A DNA stretch of 64,000 nucleotides from assembly GCA_947846985.1 (NCBI GenBank), contig CANTUZ010000005.1:51797389-51861388 (forward strand). The letters run 5' to 3'. Made by a program: the position numbers and the translations under genes. The DNA comes from Fratercula arctica (taxonomy: Eukaryota > Chordata > Aves > Charadriiformes > Alcidae). The notes under the pieces were generated by a model, which was not told the origin of the DNA, ran no database searches, and was given only the letters and a program-made list of their open reading frames with translations. Shown piece by piece: positions 35,484 to 46,800 of the stretch. Within the stretch, counting starts at the first letter, position 1. Each line of letters begins with the position of its first letter.

Positions 35484-38400
35484 AAGGACAGATGGAGATG
35501 GCAAACTGTTTTTCTGCTGGATCAGTCCTCTGATCCCTCCACATAGCAACTAATGCCAGCGCAAAGACAGCAAGTGGGTATGGGAAGTCAGGGAGAGAAG
35601 GGAGGAAGGCGTCCCATCTCAGCAGCAGCATGGGCTTCTATCAGCTTAAAGTGACTTGCAGCCTAAAAAAGTCATTCTTCCGAAGAAGTGTTAATTGGTG
35701 TAATCAGGCTTGCTTCAATTTATCTTAGTTATTAGCCTTACAATTTTCCCAGCTCTCAGACCTTTGGAACAGAAATCACCTTTCTGTCTAGCAAGGTATC
35801 TATGACTGACAAATTCACCATGGCAAAGTGTGCCGAAGCTGAAGTTTTACTATGATGAGCTGCCTAACCCATCCCTGAGGCAGCAACGTGCTTGTGAATT
35901 TGTTCCCGAATCACCAAAGCTTTAAGCCTGACCTAGTAAGATAAACCAAAATGGAAGCTGGTTTACTTGAATATCCCAAGGTACAAACTGCAGTTGGTTA
36001 GAAGCTCACTAATATGTGGATCACACTTTATTTTTTTCCACATCCTCAAACCCTTGCTCACAGGTTCCCCGTAAACAACCTCCCTGAAAATGAAAGCTAA
36101 TAACTCACTACATTCTCCACCCCTGTCTTAGATTTCATCTACATGAAGAGTGTCTCTTCCTCTTTCCTTTTTTCTTTGTATGGCTGAAGAACCTTTTGCT
36201 ATTTTAATTTCCTTTAGAAGGTCAAATTCAGCTTGGCTTTTGGCAGTTTTTCCTTTGTCCCTGAGCTCTAAGGCATAGCTTGTTATGATGATCAGTCTTT
36301 TTTTCCATCCGATAGGTCTCTGCTTTTCCCTTGACTGGGCTCATTGTATATGCCACAGGATTCATCACTATCCTTTCCAGCAAACCTTGTAGTGAATAGA
36401 ACTAGTGCTTTAAGATGGTTTATCCTTGCAGCTATTTTTTATTACTTGGGCATGCTTTTTAAACTCAGTGGCATAAGAATAAGTAACACATTTCCAGTCT
36501 TCAGAGTGAGTGCTAATGGAGCCTTCACTTATCTTACAAGGAGACTTCTGTCTTTTCAGAATGGTGCAGTAAAAACTAGCCTTTTGGAAGGTTGCATTTC
36601 CACTCAATTTCAAACAGTATTCCTGTCAAACTTCCACCATGACCCAAGTACTAACAGAAGAATTTCTTGTGTGGTTTTTATCACCTCATTTTCTGAGGTC
36701 CTACAGTTTGGAACAAGAAAGTATTTGAGGTTTAGTGAGGACGGAGATGGCTGAGTCATATGTGTGCCCAGACCACGACGGTGATTGATAGTAAAAACGG
36801 CCACACTTGTGTCAGGGAGATGATGACTACATTGCTAACTGTTCAAGCTCCTCTGCTGCACACCAGGTTGACCAAGCACACCTTGGCCAAGAAAGTCAGC
36901 ACATTTTGAAAAGGTGAAGAAAAAATAAGAAGCTAAAATGGAATTCTGGGCCAGAGAAAGTGAGGGATGTGGGTGAGCCTGGCAAGTCAAATCAGAGCTA
37001 GATTTGCTGCAACTTTGCAAAGTGAATGACAGTAGAAGCTTGATAGTCCATCAGATTAAAACAATTTACCCTTCAAGCTATTGCAGCACCAGGAATAACT
37101 TACTTCCACTCCTTCCCTTCACTGGCTTCTGTGCATTCGTGGTACAGAGGCAGGCAGACAAGCACCGCTTTTAAAAATGCAAACACTGATTCAAGTCAAA
37201 ACCAAGAGCAAATGCTTTGCCCATGAAGTTTTGAGGATCTGTGGAGAAACTAAAGTCCTGTTACTGACAGGGGAAGTCAGTAAGCATTAAACTACTCAGC
37301 AAATTGGCTGTGTGTTTCATTCGGTGCCAGCTTCTCTGTAGTTGCTCTTCACATCTGCTTTTCAGCATCTCGGCTCCCAGTGCAAGCTCAGTGGAGACCA
37401 GAGCAGGATCAGCCCATCTGTCTGGAGGGGTGCCACATGGTCCTGCTGTATCTTCTCCTTGCTGCGACTTATCACCCCTGCACAGGTTTTAACAGAGGAA
37501 GCCCAGGGCCCACCTGTTAGCAGGGAGGGCTCCCCAAAGTGAGGAGCCTTTGGCTCCTCCAAAGCCCTAGCTCACAACTGGGGAGCAGGGGAGATGGCAG
37601 CATCGCCTTGGTGAATTGCCGTCACTGTAACTCAGCCCTTGGACTGATGCTACAAACAGGGAGGATGTTGATTGGAAACATCCCCTCCTACTGCTGTCTT
37701 ACAAAATCCATCACTGAGAGACCTGAGGATCTGAAATGTGCTATAGGGACTAGGCAGTCTCGCTAGGTGCAGATGTCGGCGAAAGGTATGAATATGTTGC
37801 CATCTGATCCTGGAAACGCATGAGAATTACTAGCCACCCATCTATGCCTCAGTCTTCATCTCCCACCTCAGTTGTCCCTCAGGGTGGACTGAAAGCATTG
37901 GGTGAAATGTTGTGGTGTGCTCTGCCAGGCTCCTGAGCCAAGCTGGTGCTCCCTCTAGCACCTCCCCAGAGGTTTGTGTCCGTTCCCAACACAGACATTT
38001 CTTGCTTGGTTTCCATGGTCTTGAGTTGCTTTCATGTGTGCTTTTTATGCCTAGATTTAATGGGCTTTTCTTCCATGATTAAAATCCCCTAAATTAATTT
38101 ATTTAGTTTATTTGCCTGTCCAGAGACTTGTTTGTTCTTTTCAGCTAAATATTTTGCATGGGTTGTCAAGCAGCTTCTTCCTGCTTCTCCCAAAATAAAG
38201 TCAAGCCACTTTCTGGACTGTGTTTGATGCTGGGAGATGCAGCCACTGTCTACAAGCCAGGCTGCCTGCTTTGGAGGATTATCAAAGTCCAGCCCACAGA
38301 GCACCCCACAATTATCTCTGCCACAGCTGGCCAAGGCCTGGCTTACAGTATTTTACTCAGTTAATAAATCTCTCCTTGCTCTTCTCTGCCTCATTCTCTT

Positions 38401-39144
38401 CTGTTTTGGGGTAATAATGGCCAAGTGTGGGTGTGGGGAGCTGCCAGTGGTTACCATTCCCCAAACGCACAAGGGTGAGCAGGGTTATGTCTCTTCCTCC
38501 CTGGAGTCCAGGCTAAGCTCAGTAACACAAACAAACATTCATCACACACACTAGTGGCTCTGTGCATCACCCTTTTACGTTTCTGAGGGAAAGATACTTA
38601 TGCAAAACAAAAGGGATCCTGTCATTATTAGAGGTGCATAAAGTCTTCACACAAATTTCTTTAAAGAATAGCTTCTACAAAACTTCAGAATAATAGATTT
38701 CATGATTTCTGTGAAGAAAATCCCAGAGAGGAACACTTAAAAAAAACCTCAAATCCGCAAATTTCCTTGTCGAGGCTATATGTGTTGCCCAAACTGCAAC
38801 ACCTGAGAACCTGAGAGGGAATTAAATTGCCAGAAAACCAAAAGACGGTTTATTTTCATTGTCTTGAAGACAAGGGCAAGAAGTGAGCAAACAGCATTTC
38901 TAGGTAGCAGCAAATGTATTTTTACATTCTTTAAGGGCCGAGATCTGCTGCACCCATCTTAACATTAAATATTACCTTAAAGTCAACTTATGTTACAAAT
39001 ACACCCATTTGATTCACCAAGAATAAGTGTGGCATCTGCTTTTTGGCCCCATTGTGTACACAAGCTCTACATATAAAAATAAATATGCATATGCAGACGC
39101 ACATTCTCTCTACACACAGACAAACACATGTGTAGTGTTTTATG

Positions 39145-39285
39145 GAAGCATAGAGAAATTTAGGTTGAAAGGGACCTCTGGAGGTCGTCTGGTCCAGCCC
39201 CTTTCTCAGAGTTGCGTTGTCAGCAGCCTTACCTTGCCAGGTTTTGAATTCCTGCACGGATGGAGACATGCGTTAGTCACCCCAG
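39145..39285 (-). mobile_element. CR1 LINE 3'-end fragment, minus strand, in PAMR1 intron 1
   Basis: The phrases TAGGTTGAAAGGGACCTCTG and GAGGTCGTCTGGTCCAGCCC are the reverse complement of the CR1 tail (tagaggtcccttccaacc type). The terminal octamers survive only as a degraded CATAGAGAAATT. Its right part, GAATTCCTGCACGGATGGAG, matches the usual position of the CR1 coding end (CCATCTCTGGAG... reversed). About 140 bp remain. Confidence 0.8.
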
Positions 39286-39765
39286 TGCAACTTTGCCTGT
39301 GAACATTTGGATCATTTTACAGATAGCAATTTCTCTTGGGGAATTTATAGGTACAACCCAAATGGATATAGCTATTTTATTAATAAGCTTTAGCAATCTT
39401 GAGAGAAATTAGATTTCTAGCTTGAGTAGGGAAACATGAGAATTTGAAGGAAGCTTTGCAAAAGCTCCTGAGTGTTGAGTAGTTATTCATTACTTGGACT
39501 TTGAGGAGTCCTCCTTCAACAAGAAGTGAGACCTCCATCCCCATACATCACAGAAAGAGCTATTTTCAGTCATGTATGGTGAGATGTATCAAACTGAGTG
39601 TCAGTTCTAATAAGATAATTAGACACGTGTAATCAATTTGCTCTGGAATCTGAATCAGATACAGTTCATAGATAAATGGCTTCATTAAAAGAGAATAATA
39701 GCCATAGGTTAAGAAGTCACAACTTGGCCAAAATGATTGACTGCTGTTCCGGGAATTAGAAGGCA

Positions 39766-39860
39766 TGAGTTTGATTCCTGGCTCTGCTATTGTTTTTCTC
39801 TGGGACCTTGAGCAAAGTCACTTCACCTCCCTTGTGCTTCAGTTTCCCATCTGGAAAAAG
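39766..39860 (+). repeat. MIR-like SINE fragment in PAMR1 intron 1
   Basis: The phrases TTTGATTCCTGGCTCTGCTA, GGGACCTTGAGCAAAGTCAC, TTCACCTCCCTTGTGCTTCA and GTTTCCCATCTGGAAAAAGG follow the MIR consensus order (tRNA-related body, then CORE). It is an ancient amniote-wide SINE family and the best-preserved MIR in the window. Confidence 0.75.
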
Positions 39861-40496
39861 GACTTTGTAGGTCTACAGGCAAAAGGCTATATAATTGCTA
39901 AACACTAAGGCTATTTTTATGCAAGAATTTATTATTGGAATAAAAAATTACAGAACCTTATTGAATGGCAGAAGTGGCTTTCTTTTTCTTTTTGGAATGA
40001 CTATGGAGGTGAGGAGGGGGAACAGGGGAATAGTAAGGATTAGCACAAACAGCCTCCTGGTTTCCAAACTGGAGTGGCAGTGGACTCTCCCCAGCCAGTA
40101 CACCAGGCACAAGGGAAAGGCTCAGTTCAAGAGGAGCGTGAAGGGCTGAATTTCATTTCCCAGCCAAAAGGAAAAACAATAAGAAACAGTTTGGTGGTCA
40201 CTTTTATGTGGAGTCAGTAAATATCATTAGGAGAAAAGATAAGCTTCCAAGAACCAGGCTTCATGAGGTCATGAAGAATCAAGTGAGAGAGAGGAGCAAG
40301 GCAGGGAACTCCAGCAGACACAGTAATTAGGTTATGAGGCACAATGAAACAAAAAGCAGCAGTGTGAGAAGGGAGCCAGGTACAGGCACGGACAGAAGTG
40401 CTGTGCCTTGGAGATGTATGGCTTGTTGCAGTGACAAGGCAGCCCTGTTACTCAGAGTTTATAACAAAAGGAAAAAGGATGCTACCTAACCACGAT

Positions 40497-40544
40497 GAAA
40501 GAAAAAAAGAAAAAAAGGGGAGGAGAGAGGGAAGAAGAAAGAGA
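40497..40544 (+). repeat. 48-base all-purine tract
   Basis: An uninterrupted run of A and G from 40,497 to 40,544 (A-rich, then GGGGAGGAGAGAGGG). It is low-complexity sequence with the potential to form non-B DNA. No regulatory role is shown. Confidence 0.85.
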
Positions 40545-41470
40545 CATCTCATTATGTTTCCTTCATGTCTCATCTTTCTAGTCTGCTCTCTCTTTTTTTA
40601 TCATCATACTCCATAAAAGCACCCATCGGGTCTGTCAGCTGGTTAGAAGACACACTGACAGCACTGTGCACTCATTAGATTTCATTTTGTAGAATTTAGT
40701 CAGGATGCTGGTGGAGAAAGATTGGATCTGCACCTACTGTGGCAGTCTGGAGTCACAATCTGAGGTCATTTCCTAAAAGGGCACTTCCAACATAGCTTAA
40801 ATATGATCATATGAGGTTATGCTAAATAATAAAAAGATATTAATAATGCTACCATATGAGAAATGCCAGACAAACCAAACTTTTAAAATAACAAAAAATC
40901 TTGTTTCCTTTGGCAGTGAAGCCGAATGTAACACTGTGCTTCTGAGTGAAAATAGGGAGTTAAACCAGCTAAAACCCAGCCTCAAAAGTGGCTTTTCGTC
41001 GTGGACACCCTAGACTTCAAGAGTAGCAAATTCACAAACAGAAATATAACTAAAATATGCTATTATAGTTTAAATAATCTATACTGCATATAAGGCTGTA
41101 AATCAGTACTGCAATCTGAATAAGAGATTCTCACATGACATCATCCTCTGTAGTTTTTTTAAACTATTTTTCTCACCACAGAAGTGGGAAGCCTTACAGA
41201 CAAAAGACTGAAGTGAACATATTCCTTCCCACTTGTCTGTTTGCCTCCTCTGGCTGGCACTGCAAAACTGCCTGTGTGTCCTTTAGACACCCAAACCAAG
41301 CTAACATTTTGGCCACATGTTACCATGTAGTTTAGGATTTCCTGGGCCAAAGACCTTGGCCAGCCTCATGCCACACATGATCTGACAAATTGCTGAATAA
41401 TAGATCCTGTCAATCCTCAGCAGATAACGGAATATTTCCGTGTGTCCCCCTCTCTGTTCCCCGCTTGCAG

Positions 41471-41647
41471 AGTACACAGTGATCAATGAAAACTGCCCAG
41501 GCGCCGAGTGGAATATCATGTGTCGGGAGTGCTGCGAATACGACCAAATTGAGTGCATCTGCCCAGGACAGAAAGAAAGAGTGGGCTACACAATCCCCTG
41601 CTGCAGGAACGAGGAGAATGAGTGTGACTCCTGCTTAATTCACCCAG
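41471..41647 (+). CDS. PAMR1: PAMR1 exon 2: cysteine-rich N-terminal module
   Basis: 177 nt (59 codons, phase 1 to 1), with acceptor CTTGCAG ending at 41,470 and donor GTATGC at 41,648. It encodes residues about 25-83, starting [18 protein letters not shown] and including [29 protein letters not shown] and LIHPG. Ten cysteines, two of them in CC pairs, indicate a disulfide-rich extracellular fold specific to PAMR1. Similarity to the remembered human sequence is near identity over most of the exon. The open frame read-through on either side is intronic and not coding. Confidence 0.97.
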
Positions 41648-42408
41648 GTATGCTTAGGGCCACACTGTGTTCACAGCAGATCTTTGGCCAAGGCATCAGC
41701 ACATAATGGTAGCTGCTGGGCAGGGGAGCAGTGAGGGCAGGCACATCTCCCTGAGGCATGGAATTGCCCCCCATCTCCTCAGGAACCCCCTCTGTCATTC
41801 TGCTGACAGTAGCAAGACACTTAGCGAGGTGCCCGTGCAGCAGCTAGCATCATTGCCAGAAAAAACCCAATCACTTTCTATCAGCAGCGTTGTCTGCAGG
41901 GTGTCTTGGACAGGCTTGGGAGCTGCCAAAGGGTGATGTTGCAGCTGGCTTCACACAAGGAGTGTTTCATAGGTGTTCTGGGATGATCTGTATCCCCAAG
42001 GCAAGAAAGGAGAGATGACTTGGAACTCTGACTAGCAAGGAGGAAAGGGCAAAGTGAAAGGTGAGAGCAGGAGACAGGACCAGGTTAGAAGACATCAGAA
42101 TCACTTAGGATAGGATCAAGTGGCACCAGCATCCACATTCAGACTCCTGAGAGAGGCATTTACAGTCAGAGCAATGAGATTTAGAGGTTTGGGCAAGTCA
42201 GGCTGGGAGTTTGACACCAAATTTCAGAGTCTGAACTGCCTAGGGTTTGGGGGTGGAGTCTGGGTACAGTTCACAGAGGGGAAGCTGTCAGCACCACAGC
42301 AGTCACTAACATCATTGGCATTTTTTGTGGAAAAGAGAGACAGGCTGCTCCTCTGCCCACAGGACGATCCACTTTGGCTTTCCTCTAATGCAGTGGCTCT
42401 CCTTTCAG
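41648..42408 (+). other. PAMR1: PAMR1 intron 2
   Basis: A 761-bp intron with donor GTATGC and acceptor CCTTTCAG. The short length keeps the two halves of the Cys-rich region close. No repeat is recognised. A long open frame that begins at 42,120 in this intron and continues through exon 3 is read-through rather than an alternative exon, as far as can be seen. Confidence 0.85.
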
Positions 42409-42537
42409 GCTGCACCATTTTTGAGAACTGCAAGTCCTGCCGCAATGGCTCCTGGGGAGGGACGCTTGACAACTTCTACATCAAGGGGATCTACTGTGCA
42501 GAGTGCAGAGCTGGCTGGTACGGAGGGGACTGCATGA
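42409..42537 (+). CDS. PAMR1: PAMR1 exon 3: second half of Cys-rich region
   Basis: 129 nt (43 codons, phase 1 to 1), with acceptor CCTTTCAG ending at 42,408 and donor GTAAGT at 42,538. It encodes residues about 84-126, including [26 protein letters not shown] and [11 protein letters not shown]. Six cysteines continue the disulfide-rich module. The NGS in CRNGSW is an N-glycosylation sequon. The CxAGWYGGxC ending resembles the last loop of an EGF-like domain. The codon split A|GG restores Arg before the CGQVL of exon 4. Confidence 0.97.
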   Translation, partial: AAPFLRTASPAAMAPGEGRLTTSTSRGSTVQSAELAGTEGTA

Positions 42538-44689
42538 GTAAGTGTCCTACGTGGGCAGGGAGGCATGTCAGGGACAGTGAGTGGTGGGACAAAGCCAGAG
42601 CCATGCTGTGCCTTTCCAGCTATTCCTGTACGGTGAGTCTTTCAAGGGGCACAGGCAAGAGAGAGCGAACACAACCAGGCAGTAAGCAGATCTGCGCTGG
42701 GGAAAACTTCTCTCCCAGTGCTCATGTGCTAAGGATTGACCTGTGCCCCAAGTCACAGGAGGTTAACAACCCTACTAAATTTCTGGCTTGTTTGGGTTTA
42801 TTTTAAAACTTTAACTACTGTGCCTCTGGAAATCTCTATTCTCAGCATTTCTTGGACATATTTCAGCATAACTGATTCCCCAGAGGCTTTCACCAAAGCA
42901 TAAACATTTACAAGAGCAACCACTATATCAAAGGGCTTCTGCTCTGTCCTTCTTCAACCCCTGGGCTGCAGAACTAGCCCTGAGGAAATCCCAGTGCTCT
43001 CTTCCTCCTTCGCACAGCTCCAATGCACTCCAAGACAGCTCTGGAAAACAGTTGTCTTGCAACTGCTAACAGTGCCGTGATGGACCAGGAGTGTTTCAGG
43101 CTCTGGTAGCGATATCTGAAAGGTTTTTTCCCAACAGCATACAAAAGCTCCTGCTTCTTGGATTTTGCTAAGCTTTTGTTCCCAATGCTATCTTTCAATG
43201 ATGAATTCCATAAGCTAGTTGGATACAGTTTAAGACTAACATTTCCTTTACCAGTTTCCCACTGGTGAAGGTATAGCCTTTCATCAACTTTCTTTCAATT
43301 TTTATTGGCTGTTTCTTTGTTCGCATTTCACTGAAAGGGATGAAAGCAGAGTCTGCTTTTCCTACTCTGTTCTGTCCATTATTCTACTCACCTTAGTCTT
43401 GTCTCCTCTTAGTCATTGATTTTAAAGCAACGATTGAACCTGATTTCCCAACACAACCCATGACCATTCAAGAGGTGAAAGCAAAAAAGATAAAATCACT
43501 GCTTCAAACAGCAGAATATGAGGAATCAACATGTTTCAGTAACAGGATTAACTCAACCTTGGTGCTTCAGAAGTTGATAAACTTCCAAAAGTTGAATCCC
43601 TTGCAGTTTACGATGTGATATCTAATAGCACTTTAAAGTCCCGTTTGCTCTGGTTCGATGCTAGAGCTCCCCTGACACTTTTATAAGAGCAGGGCCAAGA
43701 AAGAATCATTAGCTCATCCTTAGCTAATTAGCTTCCTCCTCTGCCTAAGTAGATCAGTTACCTACATTTTATTTCAGCCTGCTCTGCCAACTCATTTTTT
43801 AAAGCAAATACACCCTCACGCTGTAGTCTATTCTGACATTTTTGCAATACTGAAATTTTGCAGAGCTGTGTTTTTCCTGCTCTCCTTCCTTGCTCTCTTG
43901 AGGGAAGCAGTGTGACACCGAGGATGTAGTCTCCTTTGCGTGGTTCTTTGGTACTTCAAAGGCATGCTAGTATGGGCAGACAGTGCTACTGTCTCTTCCA
44001 CTCTTAAAGAGAAACACAGGGGATAGCTGTGATCCCAGCACACTCCTGAGTTCCCCCGCTCTGTCTCTCGTGGCTATCTCACTTTTAGCCTTGGCTCAGG
44101 CATGCAGAGACTGCGTGTCCAGAAAGCAGCCTATAACCACGCAGAGTGCTGGCCTGCAGGCTCACAGCTATGTGGCTTTGGGTCTGGAGGGTGGCCAGCG
44201 AGTAGCCTTCGAACAACAGCATGCATTGGCTGCTGGAGCAGTGGATGTGCTAACACAACTCATTTTGGAGAGTGACAGACATCTCTCTTTGCTACCCGGC
44301 AGGCAGGATCACATCTGGAACTTTGCAGCCTGCCACAGGTGCCTGGCCAGTGGGAGAGTGCCAATAAATCCCGGAAACACAAGGGAGCGCAACAACAGTA
44401 ATCGGGGGGTGTAAATCTGTCTACTTTATCCTGTATTGCAAATGCCGGTGCCCTCTGCTAGCAAGCGCATGGACGGCCCACAGGAGCTGCACTGACCAAG
44501 CTGGGCGTTAGCACAAGCCGCACGCAAAGCTTCACCCCACACCAGGTCGGCAGCTGTGGGGAGCAGTGTAGCCGCAGTGGCCAGAAAGGAGGACTCCTCC
44601 GGGCAGAGCTGTCCCCAGGTGAAGCTTCTTCCGCACATTTCACCTTCTCCTGCCCAGCGAGGCCCGCGTCTACCTTGCCCTTGCGCCGA

Positions 44690-45260
44690 AAGCAATCTAC
44701 CCGCAGACTTCACACTCCCCGCCCACACCTGAACGCTTTAGGGCGGTTGCCCAGAGCACGGACCGGTGCGCAGGAGAGAGCCGCGGGCGTGGGCAGGTAG
44801 CCATCCGTCAGGGCTCCGGGCGAACCCTCCCCCGCTGCCGCCCGGCGAGCGCCGGCCTTTGTCTCCCTCTCGGCGGGGCGCGGCGGACGTTGCCGCGAAA
44901 CACCGGCGCCGGCCTCCTGCTGCCGGGGCCGAGCGTGCCGGGGCCGGCCAAGAGGACGAGCAGGCACCCCGCCAGCTCCCTCCCCTCACTACCGGACCGC
45001 CGTAACAAACCGCCCTGGGCACGGCACGGCACGGCACGGCACGGCACGGCACGGTCCGGACTCCCCTCCCGCGGCGCAGCCCCCGCCGCTCAGCCCTCCC
45101 GCCGCGCCATTTCCCTCAGGCGCCCCGGCCCGCCCGCGGGCGCCGCGCGGCACCGCTGCCAGGCGGGCGCTAGGTGGCGCACGGGGGCTCCGGAGGAGGA
45201 CGCGCCCCCAGGCCCGCTCCTGTCAGACAGATGGGGAAATGGCCGCGCGGGCAGGCACAA
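44690..45260. promoter_or_regulatory. Intronic CpG island (candidate alternative or antisense promoter)
   Basis: About 570 bp of very GC-rich, CpG-dense sequence in otherwise AT-leaning surroundings; for instance, 11 CpGs fall in the 60 bases from 44,881. GC-box-like CCCGCCC motifs occur near 44,718 and 45,127. Such islands in birds usually mark promoters active in the germ line or embryo. Open frames on both strands (for example 44738-45052 and 44890-45318) are low-complexity Arg/Ala/Pro translations expected from the base composition, not recognised proteins. It could start a shorter PAMR1 transcript lacking the signal peptide, an antisense RNA or a separate non-coding RNA. Orientation cannot be decided from sequence. 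Confidence 0.65.
45018..45054 (+). repeat. (ACGGC)n pentanucleotide tandem repeat
   Basis: Six perfect ACGGC units at 45,021-45,050 plus a partial unit, inside the CpG island. Each unit carries a CpG, so the array is a potential length-variable CpG cluster. The repetitive peptides predicted here (CRAVP-type) are artefacts of the repeat. Confidence 0.95.
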
Positions 45261-46704
45261 GGGGATGAGCGCCGGGGATGCCGTACGCAGCTGCAGTTTA
45301 GCCTATGGGCAGGATTAATGCCTATTTAATAGTGCACTGGCGTGGGAGGGCAGCCGTGGGGCAGGCCCTGGTTACCCCCAGGGGAGCCTGCAATTGTGAG
45401 GGCAGGGTGAGCCCTGGGAGCGATTTCTGGGAACTGCCAGCAAAAATGGTGATGTGCCTGGCGGGCTGTGGCGAGGAGGTAGCATGGGACAGCCCGTGCA
45501 GCCATCCAGTTTGTACTGTCTGCTGGCATGGCTGGACATGGCTGAAAAACAGCCAAAAGACGCCAGATCATTTGGTAAAAAGAGAAACCGTATAGGGTAG
45601 TCCAGAGGAATGTTATTTGTAAAAAGCATGCTGAATAGAGTTAATTGGGTACTGGGACATTTCCTCATGGGACTTTTTATTGGATTGGACTGTCGTGCCC
45701 TAAAAGGCACATCAGAATCTAAAACCACAAGAAAAAATGACCCTGCAGGAGCCATTCCTCTGTACCCTGCACTCCAACAGCGTTTGTCGACCTCCGATTG
45801 CCACGTTGCTTGAGAACACCTACTTCATGCAGTCCCTGTGATGAACAACAGTACTTGTTGTTTTGAAGACTTTGCAAACGTGAGTGTTTCACATGGCCAA
45901 CAAGCGACAGGGATCAACAAGGCGTGACAAGTGATAGCTGCCTTCCCGTATCAGCCTGTTTCTGAATACCAGTAATGTTTTTACTCTCATTCTCCTCTGT
46001 TCAGTCCTCTTGACCTTTGAAGGAGCCCCACATCGATGCTGTAGCACTTGAACAGCAGATAATGATTTCTTACTGGAGGTCTCCTCAGGACATCTCCATC
46101 CCACTCCGTGGGCTACAACTCAGAGGTCTCCTGAATTGTTTTCTTTTCTGTTACTAACAAGCCTTAGAGGAAATCTTACTGTGGCCCTGAAAGCTGCCTT
46201 TTTTCAGGAACAGGAACGGAACAAGGATGTCGCCACTCTGCCAAAGTGGATTATTTTTTTGTAAATGAGGCAGAAATTGCCAGCATTTGTGTTTAGGATG
46301 TAAATTATTTTTTATAGCTTTCCAGGTCTCCTGCGGATTCAGAATGGGAAGAGAAAAGACTCCTTTTGATCAACAGATGATTGAACCGTTGGTCTGGGGA
46401 GTTAGCCTAACTTCTAGAAGGGCTAGAGATACAAGAGCACAGATCTGATGTGATTGCAAAGGCGCTTCATGTGGAGAAGGGCAGCAGCAGATCTGAGAAT
46501 GTTCTTTTGGAGGCGGTCATTGAATGGCTCCTTTTTAGCCTCTAGGACTGTGTGCTTTGCTGGCCAAACCTTATTCTTTGGCACCAGTGTTCAGAGAGTT
46601 TGGGCTGTACAACTGCAAACAGAAACATGCGTTTAGTATGCTGTGCACGCAAGTATCTCATTGCACCAGTTCTTTGGCTTTCCTTTGTTAAATGCATCAG
46701 AAAC

Positions 46705-46800
46705 TCAAAAGCCCTTCAGGATGAAAGGGAAACTTTCTTTGAGGTGGTCCAAGCTCCCTGTCAAACCATCTAAAGATTTCTAGCAGCTTTGTCTCAGGTT
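46705..46800 (-). mobile_element. Possible ancient CR1 3' fragment, minus strand
   Basis: The plus strand reads GATGAAAGGGAAACTTTCTT followed by TGAGGTGGTCCAAGCTCCCTG, loosely resembling the reversed CR1 tail (GGAAGGGACCTCTGGAGGTC and TCCAGTCCAACCCCCTG). It is much more decayed than the other copies and is a weak call. Confidence 0.3.

Larger units (their letters stand above)
29561..41470 (+). other. PAMR1: PAMR1 intron 1
   Basis: An 11.9-kb intron with donor GTACAG and acceptor CTTGCAG. It holds a minus-strand CR1 tail (39,145-39,285), a clear MIR-like SINE (39,766-39,860), a weaker MIR-like remnant near 35,240-35,290, a C12 run (35,472-35,483) and a 48-base all-purine tract (40,497-40,544). 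The 30,240-31,350 and 31,560-32,040 parts are relatively GC-rich, with many overlapping frames on both strands and no protein similarity. No nested gene is supported. Confidence 0.85.

Noticed and set aside
42120..42806. 228-codon frame through exon 3
   Set aside because: Only the 129 nt between AG at 42,407-42,408 and GT at 42,538 match PAMR1; the rest is intronic read-through.
44738..45318. Arg/Ala/Pro-rich frames on both strands in the CpG island
   Set aside because: Stop codons are rare in such GC-rich DNA; the predicted peptides are low-complexity and partly produced by the ACGGC repeat.
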